From: SIG607 sp045586405
GTDB lineage: Bacteria; Bacillota; Clostridia; Oscillospirales; Acutalibacteraceae
Direction of reading: 5' to 3'
NCBI GenBank assembly: GCA_045586405.1
Contig: JAZNAG010000091.1
Location: 1 to 35,190, forward strand
Length of the DNA stretch: 35,190 bases
The notes below the pieces were generated by a model. That model ran no database searches. It was not told the DNA's origin and worked only from the letters and a program-made list of their open reading frames with translations. The translations under genes and the position numbers were made by a program. Below, piece by piece: positions 24,169-31,447 of this stretch (positions are counted from its first letter, which is position 1; every line of letters begins with the position of its first letter).

Positions 24169-25485
24169 ATGAGTGAAATTTTTAAGAACATACCCCAAAT
24201 TAAGTTTGAGGGTAAAGACAGCAAAAATCCCTTAGCCTTTAAGTATTATGATGCAAACCGTATTATAATGGGCAAACCCATGCGTGAGCATTTGCCCTTT
24301 GCTATGGCTTGGTGGCACGCTCTTTGCGCCTGTGGCTCTGATATGTTCGGCAGAGATACCGCCGACAAAGCCTTCAACAATGAGAAAGGCACTATGGAAC
24401 ATGCAAAAGCAAAGGTAGACGCAGGCTTTGAGCTTATGCAGAAGCTTGGTATTGAATATTTCTGCTTCCACGATGTTGACCTTGTCCCCGAGGCAGAGGA
24501 TATTAAGGAAACCAATAAGCGTCTTGACGAAATTACCGATTATATTCTCGAAAAAATGAAGGAAACCGGTATTAAGTGCCTTTGGGGTACCGCAAATATG
24601 TTCTCTAACCCACGCTTTATGAACGGCGCAGGCAGTACAAACAGCGCAGATGTTTACTGCTTTGCGGCAGCTCAGATTAAAAAAGCTCTTGATTTAACCG
24701 TAAAGCTTGGCGGTAAGGGTTATGTTTTCTGGGGCGGTAGAGAGGGCTACACAACTCTGCTTAACACCGATGTAAAATTCGAGCAGGAAAATATTGCAAG
24801 ACTTATGAAAATGGCGGTAGAATACGGCCGTTCTATCGGTTTTGAGGGCGATTTCTACATTGAGCCCAAACCCAAGGAGCCTATGAAGCATCAGTATGAT
24901 TTTGACGCCGCTACTGCTATTGGTTTCCTGCGTCAATACGGATTAGACAAAGATTTCAAAATGAACATTGAAGCCAACCACGCTACCCTTGCAGGTCACA
25001 CCTTCCAGCACGAGCTTCGCATTTCTGCCATTAACGGAATGTTAGGCTCTATCGACGCTAACCAGGGTGATTTATTGCTTGGCTGGGATACCGACGAATT
25101 CCCTTATGATGTTTACGAAGCCACAATGTGTATGTACGAGGTACTAAAGGCAGGCGGTCTTACCGGCGGCTTTAACTTCGACTCTAAAAACCGTCGTGAA
25201 AGCTATACCGCTGAGGATATGTTCTACGGCTTTATTCTTGGTATGGATACCTTTGCGCTTGGTCTTATAAAGGCAGCAGAACTTATGGAGGACGGAAGAA
25301 TTGATAGCTTTATCAAAAAGCGTTATGAAAGTTTTGACAGCGGTATCGGTGCTAAAATTATCAGCGACCAGGTTACTCTTAAAGACCTGGCAGATTACGC
25401 TGAAAAAATGGGCGCACCGAAACAGCCCCAAAGCGGAAATCAAGAGTATCTGCAAAGTGTAGTAAACTCGGTACTTTTCAAATAA
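24169..25485 (+). CDS. xylA: xylose isomerase
   Basis: 438 residues, a class II xylose isomerase of standard length. Active-site residues are all present: His101 and Asp104 in FCFHDVD, Glu232 and Lys234 in IEPKPKEP, Glu268 and His271 in NIEANHATLAGHTFQHE, Asp296, Asp307 and Asp309 in LLLGWDTDEFPYD, and Asp338 in GGFNFDSKNRR. It converts D-xylose to D-xylulose using two divalent metal ions in a TIM barrel. It is the second gene of an operon with the GH120 beta-xylosidase, with GAGG in front and a terminator 45 bases after. No xylulokinase gene is in the window. Confidence 0.98.
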   Translation: MSEIFKNIPQIKFEGKDSKNPLAFKYYDANRIIMGKPMREHLPFAMAWWHALCACGSDMFGRDTADKAFNNEKGTMEHAKAKVDAGFELMQKLGIEYFCFHDVDLVPEAEDIKETNKRLDEITDYILEKMKETGIKCLWGTANMFSNPRFMNGAGSTNSADVYCFAAAQIKKALDLTVKLGGKGYVFWGGREGYTTLLNTDVKFEQENIARLMKMAVEYGRSIGFEGDFYIEPKPKEPMKHQYDFDAATAIGFLRQYGLDKDFKMNIEANHATLAGHTFQHELRISAINGMLGSIDANQGDLLLGWDTDEFPYDVYEATMCMYEVLKAGGLTGGFNFDSKNRRESYTAEDMFYGFILGMDTFALGLIKAAELMEDGRIDSFIKKRYESFDSGIGAKIISDQVTLKDLADYAEKMGAPKQPQSGNQEYLQSVVNSVLFK

Positions 25486-25530
25486 AAAAGCGAGGTAATT
25501 TGAAAGTACGCTTGTGCAGTCTAATATGTT

Positions 25531-25569
25531 AAAAAGACACGGTATGCGTTAGCATTACCGTGTCTTTTT
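25531..25569. terminator. terminator after xylA
   Basis: Stem AAAAGACACGGTA / TACCGTGTCTTTT with an 11-nt loop and T-runs on both strands. It lies between xylA and the convergent ABC remnant at 25584. Confidence 0.88.
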
Positions 25570-25583
25570 GTCTTTTATTCAAC

Positions 25584-25919
25584 TTATTTTTTAGATACTT
25601 TTAAAAGCTCGTATCTTTCGTCGCAAAGGTTAGCTACTGCAGGGGAGTGGCTGACAAGAATTACACACTTGCCCCGGTTGGCAAGTTCTCTGAATATTGC
25701 CATAATTTCTTTTTCGGTTTCTTCCTCTTCTTCGGTAGTAACGGGGTCTAACCCCTCGTTACCGTCAAAGGAAGCGGTAAGGGTATAATAAAAATCCTGA
25801 ACAGACTCAGCACCGGCATAGGTGTTGTATTCCTCAAGGGTAAGGGACTGAGAGTTACCCATCATCTGTGAAAACTTATCTCTGCCAATACATTTGAAGG
25901 CATTTTTTATTATGTACAT
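25584..25919 (-). pseudogene. fused remnant of ABC transporter permease and ATPase genes
   Basis: A 111-codon frame made of two unrelated ends. Residues 1-70 match the N-terminus of a FtsX/MacB-type permease (MYIIKNAFKCIGR, then the extracytoplasmic LTLEEYNTYAGAESVQDFYYTLTAS stretch in shortened form), although its first transmembrane helix is missing. Residues 72-111 are the tail of an ABC ATPase (EKEIMAIFRELANRGKCVILVSHS with the switch histidine, then VANLCDERYELLK). Walker A, the signature and Walker B are absent. The order, permease then ATPase, suggests one or more internal deletions of a two-gene operon that kept the frame. A good AAAGGAAG site precedes the ATG, so a peptide may still be made, but it cannot act as a transporter. 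Confidence 0.75.
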
Positions 25920-26000
25920 AAAAGGGCTTCCTTTCCAAGTTTAATACACAGATTATATTTTTTTATTGTTTATGATGTTTTAAAAAAATGTAAAAAATTT

Positions 26001-26028
26001 GTAAAACCTCTCGCAAGAGAGGTTTTAC
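26001..26028 (-). terminator. terminator of the GH43 gene
   Basis: 12-bp stem GTAAAACCTCTC / GAGAGGTTTTAC with a 4-nt loop, starting one base after the GH43 stop and followed on the minus strand by AAATTTTTTAC. Confidence 0.85.
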
Positions 26029-26029
26029 G

Positions 26030-27091
26030 CTATACGAAATCTTCAATTTTCCATTCGTCATACCAATGAATTTTAGGGATATTGTTTTCAAAGGTTATGG
26101 GCAGCCAAACGTAATCGGCAAGAGAAGTGTTTTTTGCTGTAACATCCTGCATTTTCATAGCCTTTATTTCTTCACGGCGCTCTGGCGACATAGGATAGTT
26201 TTCATCATACCTTGCGGCATAAAACTCAACACCCGAGGGCTTATCGTCGGTAAGGTCAACAAGCCATCTGTCAGCCATAGCAATGTAAAGGTCGTCGTAT
26301 TTAGGATGCTTAAAGATACAGGAAATCTGACTGTCAAAGGAGGTTTTTTTATGGTCATTTACATGAGGATCGCCAAGAATTTCCCACTGGCCGTGAATAT
26401 CATCAAAGGTGGCGGTTTCAGAGGGGTTAGGAAGTTTAGCCGATGTTCCGCTTGTAATTACATAGCCTTTGCCATTTCTGAAAAATACGGCAGGAGCCTC
26501 TCTTACATAGGGCGGGAAAGGACGCTCGTAGTGTACCGAATAGTTTATGGTTGTGTCAAGGTAATCATCGGTAAGGTCCATAACTATCATATCCTTATGA
26601 ACACGGTCAAACACAATTACAGCCTTCCCGTCTTCAAATTTAACAAGGTCAAAGTCACCCGAATTCATACCGCCTGGGTGAAGTTTCTTGTTAACAAACT
26701 CAAAGGGACCTTTAATTGTATCGCTGACTGCAACGGTCATATACTGAATACCGTCATTACCCATTATCTTCATCCAAAGAACAAACTTCTTTGTTTTATC
26801 ATTATAAAGGATATGCGGTCTGTCCATTTTGCTTTTTGGGTGCATAGGATTTTTTATATCATCGGGGGTGGGGAGCATAATAATACCCTCATCGGACCAG
26901 TTGTAAAGATCCTCTGAAGAATAGAGCTTTACACCCCAGTGCCAGATGTCATATTCCGAAACACTTTTTTCTTTATTTTCACCGTACCAGTAAAATTTAC
27001 CGTCAACGTAAATCATATAGCCCGCATGAGCCTGAATTCTGTTTCCGTTGGTATCAAGCCAAACCTTACCCGGTTTTATTGAATTATACAC
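26030..27091 (-). CDS. GH43-like glycoside hydrolase
   Basis: 353 residues from a GTG at 27091. The frame is open to an ATG at 27160, but a clear promoter (27119-27147) lies inside that extension, and GAAGGG sits 7 bases before the GTG, so the shorter form is chosen. The N-terminus (KVWLDTNGNRIQAHAGYMIYVDGKFYWYGE) is the entry strand of the GH43 five-bladed propeller, of the group that includes exo-galactanases with an AHGGG-type motif, here AHAGY. KMDRPHILYND and YVREAPAVFFRNGKGYVITS follow as blades two and three. No signal peptide. Substrate (galactan, arabinan or xylan side chains) cannot be fixed by reading. It is divergent from the Gfo/Idh/MocA gene. Confidence 0.75.
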   Translation of the reverse strand: MYNSIKPGKVWLDTNGNRIQAHAGYMIYVDGKFYWYGENKEKSVSEYDIWHWGVKLYSSEDLYNWSDEGIIMLPTPDDIKNPMHPKSKMDRPHILYNDKTKKFVLWMKIMGNDGIQYMTVAVSDTIKGPFEFVNKKLHPGGMNSGDFDLVKFEDGKAVIVFDRVHKDMIVMDLTDDYLDTTINYSVHYERPFPPYVREAPAVFFRNGKGYVITSGTSAKLPNPSETATFDDIHGQWEILGDPHVNDHKKTSFDSQISCIFKHPKYDDLYIAMADRWLVDLTDDKPSGVEFYAARYDENYPMSPERREEIKAMKMQDVTAKNTSLADYVWLPITFENNIPKIHWYDEWKIEDFV

Positions 27092-27118
27092 AGTATCACC
27101 CTTCAAAAAGTTTCCCTT

Positions 27119-27147
27119 ATTATACCACATATACTTGTGAAAGGCAA
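27119..27147 (-). promoter_or_regulatory. promoter of the GH43 gene
   Basis: TTGCCT (27142-27147) and TATAAT (27119-27124) at 17 bases, with a TGG extended -10, on the minus strand. The start would fall about 20 bases before the GTG at 27091, which rules out the upstream ATG at 27160. Confidence 0.7.
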
Positions 27148-27232
27148 ACGGTTTGTACATTTTTATAATAGCTTTTTATAAAAAATCCGCTGTTTTTTCC
27201 TTGAAAAAGAGAAAAAGTCAGCAGACTTTTTA

Positions 27233-27261
27233 TTTAACTGTGCATATTTAGATGCTACAAT
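27233..27261 (+). promoter_or_regulatory. probable promoter of the Gfo/Idh/MocA gene
   Basis: TTTAAC (27233-27238) and TACAAT (27256-27261) at 17 bases. Just upstream lies an AAAAAGTC / GACTTTTT inverted repeat (27212-27219 and 27224-27231) abutting the -35 box, a possible regulator site. Confidence 0.45.
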
Positions 27262-27293
27262 AAAGTAAAGTGAAAATTCAGGAGGTTTTCAAA

Positions 27294-28595
27294 ATGGAGA
27301 AAAAACGTTATGTTCAGGTAGGACTTGGAGGACGTGCTCGTTTCTTCTATAACGCTATCGCAACGGTTTATAAGGATACTTGTGACCTTGTTGGTTTTTG
27401 CGATATCAACCGCACCCGTATGGAATATGCCAATACTCGCCTTAAAAACGAGGCAGGTTTTCACGAGGTACCTATGTACGGCGCTGACGAATTTGATAAA
27501 ATGATAGCAGAAACAAAGCCTGATGTTGTAATAGTTACATCGGTTGACCGTACTCATCACCGTTATATATGCAGAGCTATGGAACTTGGCTGTGATGTAG
27601 TCACCGAAAAGCCAATGACTATGGATGCAGTAAAGGCTCAGCAGATTCTTGACTGTGTTGAAAAAACAGGCAGAAATGTTCGTGTTTCCTTTAACTATCG
27701 CTATGCTCCTTATCAGACAAAGCTTCGCGAACTGATTATGGACGGCGCTATCGGTGAGCCCAAGCAGGTACATTTTGAGTGGTTGCTTAACACCTCTCAC
27801 GGTGCTGACTATTTCAGAAGATGGCACAGAGATAAGAAAAACAGCGGCGGTCTTTTGGTACATAAATCTACTCACCATTTTGACCTTGTTAATTTCTGGA
27901 TCGGTTCTTATCCGGTTCGTGTATTTGCTTTTGGAGATCTTAAATTTTACGGCAGAGAAAATGCAGAAGAACGCGGTATAGTTGATTTTTATGACCGTGA
28001 CAGAAACTGCAAAGAACCCGGCAAACAACCTTTCACTCTTGATATGAAATCCTCTGAAATTCTTACTAATCTTTATCTTAATGCCGAAAAGGACGACGGT
28101 TATATCCGTGACCAAAGCGTATTCAGCGACGGAATAAGCATTGAAGACACAATGAATGTTGTTGTTAAATATGCTAGCGGTGCTCAACTTTCATATTCTC
28201 TTAATGCCTATTCTCCCTACGAGGGCTTTAGAGTAAGCATTACCGGTACAAAGGGCAGAGTAGAGATGGAGGTAATTGAAACCGTTTATGTAAACGGTCA
28301 GGGTGAATCCAGTAAAGAGGGCGTTGTCAAGGGCGCAAAAATTATGGTTTATCCTCTCTTTGCCGAGCCTTATGAAGCACCCTTTGAAAGCAGCGGCGGT
28401 GCTCACGGTGGCGGAGACCCTGTAATTCTTGAAGATATCTTCGGTAATCCTCCCCCCGATCCCTTTAACAGAGCCGCTTCTCATATCGACGGCGCTATGA
28501 GTATTATGACAGGTATCTGTGCCAATAAGTCAATAGCAACAGGTATGCCGGTAAATGTATTTGATGAAATAAAAATTCCCGGTTACAATAAGTAA
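27294..28595 (+). CDS. Gfo/Idh/MocA family oxidoreductase
   Basis: 433 residues. A Rossmann domain opens the protein (YVQVGLGGRARFFYNAI, residues 6-21) with GFCDINRTRMEYA as the second strand, and the family EKP motif is at 105-107 (VVTEKPMTMD). A C-terminal alpha/beta domain runs from about residue 130, including GGLLVHKSTHHFDLVNFW, where the His pair is the usual catalytic region. It would oxidise or reduce a sugar or inositol-like substrate with NAD(P). The ATG at 27294 has AGGAGG 8 bases upstream; an in-frame GTG at 27270 is rejected. It stands alone between a promoter and a 22-bp terminator stem, opposite GH43. Substrate unknown. Confidence 0.88.
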   Translation: MEKKRYVQVGLGGRARFFYNAIATVYKDTCDLVGFCDINRTRMEYANTRLKNEAGFHEVPMYGADEFDKMIAETKPDVVIVTSVDRTHHRYICRAMELGCDVVTEKPMTMDAVKAQQILDCVEKTGRNVRVSFNYRYAPYQTKLRELIMDGAIGEPKQVHFEWLLNTSHGADYFRRWHRDKKNSGGLLVHKSTHHFDLVNFWIGSYPVRVFAFGDLKFYGRENAEERGIVDFYDRDRNCKEPGKQPFTLDMKSSEILTNLYLNAEKDDGYIRDQSVFSDGISIEDTMNVVVKYASGAQLSYSLNAYSPYEGFRVSITGTKGRVEMEVIETVYVNGQGESSKEGVVKGAKIMVYPLFAEPYEAPFESSGGAHGGGDPVILEDIFGNPPPDPFNRAASHIDGAMSIMTGICANKSIATGMPVNVFDEIKIPGYNK

Positions 28596-28640
28596 AATAA
28601 AAACAGGTTTTCGCAATATGCGAAAACCTGTTTTTATTTT
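28594..28640. terminator. very strong bidirectional terminator
   Basis: 22-bp perfect stem starting AAAATAAAAACAGG with a 3-nt loop (28616-28618). It overlaps the last base pairs of both convergent genes: the oxidoreductase stop on plus and the AraC stop on minus. Confidence 0.92.
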
Positions 28641-29452
28641 ATACTTTTTCTAAAAGCCAGGGGTGTCATACCCGTTTGTTGCTTAAAAACATGACCGAAA
28701 TAGCTACTGCTGTTAAAGCCTACTGCAATAGATAGCTCAGTAACCGAATAATCTTTTTCGTAAAGAAACAGACAAGCCTTTTCTACTCTTATTTTATTGA
28801 GATATTCCTTAAAGGTCATAGCGGTAAGGCTGTGAAAAAGTCTTGAATAGTGAGAAGGGCTCATAGAGGCAATTTTTGCGCAGTCTTCAAGGGTTATGGG
28901 TTCGCTGTAATTTTTTACAAGAAAATCAATTGACGACTGTAAACGGATATCGTTTTTCTCGGTAAGCAGCGGTTGGTGATTTGAAGATCCCTTTGCTCTT
29001 AGCAGTAACAGTAAAATCTTGCTGACCATATTTTTTATAATAGCGGGAGAAAGACTGTCTTTTAAAAGAATTTCGCCTTTAATAGATTCTGTAACAGCTA
29101 TAATTTCTTTAAAAGTCTTTTCGTCAAGACGGATAAAAGCGGTGTCGCAAAAACAAGACAGGTCCTTATTTTCTTTGCAAACAGTCTTCATCAGTTGAGG
29201 GTCGATGTTAAGCAGATGCCTTTCGTGAGGGCACAGCGTATCACAGGTATTCTGATGAAGTTCACCTGGTTTTATTATAAGAACATCATAGGGTAAAACA
29301 TTGCAGATTTTGTTTGCAAGAAAGTATCTCCTGTTGCCTTCTGATAAAAAATAGAACTCATAATGGTCGTGGCAATGGGGAGAAGGCATAGTATTTGAAC
29401 TTGAAAGCTTTACATAGTCAACCTGACATCCTGCATAAAAATCGGTGTTCAT
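28634..29452 (-). CDS. AraC-family transcriptional regulator with cupin sensor
   Basis: 272 residues. The N-terminal cupin has SPHCHDHYEFYFLSEG (His motif near residue 27), and IIKPGELHQNTCD as its second half. The C-terminal AraC domain contains ITLEDCAKIASMSPSHYSRLF and SVTELSIAVGFNSSSYFGHVF, ending MTPLAFRKS. It lies 13 bases downstream of the aldose-epimerase-like gene on the same strand and shares its promoter at 30352-30380. It may control the adjacent oxidoreductase or its own operon (inference). Confidence 0.9.
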   Translation of the reverse strand: MNTDFYAGCQVDYVKLSSSNTMPSPHCHDHYEFYFLSEGNRRYFLANKICNVLPYDVLIIKPGELHQNTCDTLCPHERHLLNIDPQLMKTVCKENKDLSCFCDTAFIRLDEKTFKEIIAVTESIKGEILLKDSLSPAIIKNMVSKILLLLLRAKGSSNHQPLLTEKNDIRLQSSIDFLVKNYSEPITLEDCAKIASMSPSHYSRLFHSLTAMTFKEYLNKIRVEKACLFLYEKDYSVTELSIAVGFNSSSYFGHVFKQQTGMTPLAFRKSIK

Positions 29453-29465
29453 TGTAACTCCGCCT

Positions 29466-30317
29466 TTATTTTAATATTTCTATTGTATGTGTGTTGTTAA
29501 AACGGGCGCCTTTTTCAAGGGTTATTATGCCTTCTTTGGTTTTGATATTCTGGTCGGTGTCGGGAGAATCGGTAATACCGCACCAGGGTTCAAGACAGAT
29601 ATAAGGTGCGCCTACCTTTGTCCAGATAAGAAAGTAATCACAACCCTCAAAAGAAAGTTTAATTGATTTTTCGCTGTTTTTATGTTTAAGTATCATACTC
29701 TTTGACTTAAGCTCTTTAAAAACAAGAGCATCTTTTACAAAGTAGTCATATTTAAGTGCTAAACGGTCGCTGTTTTCGATAATGCGGGTTTTGGTCTCAA
29801 GAAGCGCATTTCCGTCAAGGTCATAAGCGTCAAGAGTTTCATTTTGCGGGAATATAACATCATATTCCTCAATACCCTCAGGACAGTCATAGCCTTCGTG
29901 AGCGCCGATAGAAAAATACATTTCGCCGTCAGTAAGATTTTTGACGTCGTATGCAACTATCAGAGTTTTATTTATTATGGTATATGTAACGCGAAGCTCG
30001 AAATCAAAAGGATAGTTTTCTTTTGTCACTTCATTTGATTTAATCAAAAAGGTTACGGTATTTTCCTGTAGGTTTTCGACCTCAAATATACTCTTTCTTG
30101 CAAAGCCGTGCTTATACATGGTGTATTTTTTGCCGTCAAGAATATATGTGTCGTCTTTAAGGCCGCTGCAGATAGGGAAAAGGAGAGGGCTGGAAAGCGA
30201 CCAATACTTATCGTCGCCGTTCCATATATATTCCGTGTCACAGCAGATAAGGCTTTTAAGCTCTGCACCAAGCTCATTAAATTTTGCGGTCATAAATTCG
30301 TTTTTAATAGTAATCAT
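29466..30317 (-). CDS. aldose 1-epimerase family protein (LacX-like)
   Basis: 283 residues from the ATG at 30317, which has GAGGTG 6 bases before it; a GTG three codons upstream overlaps that site. The beta-sandwich mutarotase fold is marked by KFNELGAELKSLI, YKHGFAR with His70, FSIGAHEGYDCP with the second histidine and ICLEPWCGITDSPD with the general base glutamate, the LacX form of the family. It would interconvert sugar anomers in the cytoplasm. First gene of a pair with an AraC regulator. The sugar is not known. Confidence 0.85.
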   Translation of the reverse strand: MITIKNEFMTAKFNELGAELKSLICCDTEYIWNGDDKYWSLSSPLLFPICSGLKDDTYILDGKKYTMYKHGFARKSIFEVENLQENTVTFLIKSNEVTKENYPFDFELRVTYTIINKTLIVAYDVKNLTDGEMYFSIGAHEGYDCPEGIEEYDVIFPQNETLDAYDLDGNALLETKTRIIENSDRLALKYDYFVKDALVFKELKSKSMILKHKNSEKSIKLSFEGCDYFLIWTKVGAPYICLEPWCGITDSPDTDQNIKTKEGIITLEKGARFNNTHTIEILK

Positions 30318-30351
30318 AGAAAGCACCTCGGTGAATTTTTTATCTAAAAAT

Positions 30352-30380
30352 ATTATACCATTTAACCTTAAGTAAATAAA
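30352..30380 (-). promoter_or_regulatory. promoter of the epimerase-AraC operon
   Basis: TTTATT (30375-30380) and TATAAT (30352-30357) at 17 bases with a TGG extended -10 on the minus strand, 34 bases upstream of the epimerase ATG. Confidence 0.6.
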
Positions 30381-30513
30381 GAGGAAATTTTTATTTTTGC
30401 CAATATTTTTTAGTTAAAGGCAAAAAAATCAAAAGAATATGCTCAAATTTATACTTTTTATCATTCATAAAAGTTTTAATTGGCGCATAAAATTTGCTTG
30501 AGGTGGATTAAAA

Positions 30514-31416
30514 ATGGAAAGAATAATAAAAAGTACCGATTATACCTATAATAAAATGCGAAAAGCTATAAGAAACCTTAATGAAAAATACCCGTTTATA
30601 GAGGTTTTTCATATAGGACAAAGCTGTATGGGCAGAGAAATTCCTGCTGTTAAAATCGGAAAATCAGATGACGTTTGCCTTTATGCAGGTGCTTTTCACG
30701 GAAGTGAAAGCCTTACCACTACCGCTTTGCTTATGCTTTGCGAGGACTTATGTGAGGGTATTGCAAATGATGCAAATTTAAGCGGAATAAATGTTAAAAG
30801 GGCTTATGAAAAGAAGTCGCTTATTATTGTGCCCAGAGTAAACCCTGACGGTTGTGAAATTTCCCTTTGCGGTGCCGCGGCGGCAGGTGTTTACGCAAAG
30901 GAAATAAAGCGTATATCGGGCGGTGACACACTGCACTGGAACGCTAATCTTCGCGGTGTTGATATAAATCATAATTTTGGGGCAGGTTGGAAACGGTTAA
31001 GAGAAACTGAGAAAAGCGCAGGAATATACGGTCCATCAAAAACGAGATACGGCGGACCTTTTCCTGAAAGTGAGCCTGAAACGGCGGCACTGGTCAGTCT
31101 TTGCAGAAAGTATAATGTGAGCCACGCCGTTGCTCTTCATTCACAAGGTCAGGTTATATATTGGCGTTTTGGGGATAAAATACCCCATAGAAGTGAAAAA
31201 ATGGTTGACATAATGTCGAAGCTGTCAAACTACATTCCCGACGATCCCGAGGGACTTGCGGTAGGCGGCGGTTTTAAAGACTGGTTTATCGAAACCTTTG
31301 AGCGCCCCGCCTTTACTGTGGAAATGGGACTGGGTGAAAATCCGCTTCCCTCTGATACAGTGGGTGACATATATGAAGGTATAAAGAAAATGTTGGTTAT
31401 TACCCCTCTGCTGTAG
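30514..31416 (+). CDS. M14-family zinc carboxypeptidase
   Basis: 300 residues, no signal peptide. Zinc ligands are in AGAFHGSES (His62, Glu65) and VALHSQG (His209); the substrate-binding NLRGVDINHNF and the catalytic Glu270 in FTVEMGLGEN complete the active site. The compact form resembles the cytoplasmic MpaA/YqgT-like peptidases that act on gamma-D-glutamyl-diamino-acid bonds of murein peptides, rather than secreted carboxypeptidase A. GAGGTGG precedes the ATG. glmS starts 31 bases after its stop, so both are probably one transcript, and a cell-wall peptide recycling role fits that link (inference). Confidence 0.85.
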   Translation: MERIIKSTDYTYNKMRKAIRNLNEKYPFIEVFHIGQSCMGREIPAVKIGKSDDVCLYAGAFHGSESLTTTALLMLCEDLCEGIANDANLSGINVKRAYEKKSLIIVPRVNPDGCEISLCGAAAAGVYAKEIKRISGGDTLHWNANLRGVDINHNFGAGWKRLRETEKSAGIYGPSKTRYGGPFPESEPETAALVSLCRKYNVSHAVALHSQGQVIYWRFGDKIPHRSEKMVDIMSKLSNYIPDDPEGLAVGGGFKDWFIETFERPAFTVEMGLGENPLPSDTVGDIYEGIKKMLVITPLL

Positions 31417-31447
31417 ATGGTACATAAAAAAGGATAGGAGAGGTAAA

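Noticed and set aside
26066..26917. 283-codon plus-strand frame opposite the GH43 gene
   Set aside because: The opposite strand carries clear GH43 propeller motifs, a promoter and a terminator; the plus frame has no recognisable domain or ribosome binding site.
27255..28187. 310-codon minus-strand frame opposite the Gfo/Idh/MocA gene
   Set aside because: The plus strand has Rossmann and EKP motifs with a strong ribosome binding site; the minus frame is a shadow with low-complexity composition.
31417..31447. Possible glmS ribozyme upstream of glmS
   Set aside because: Only 31 bases separate the genes, far too few for the ribozyme fold.
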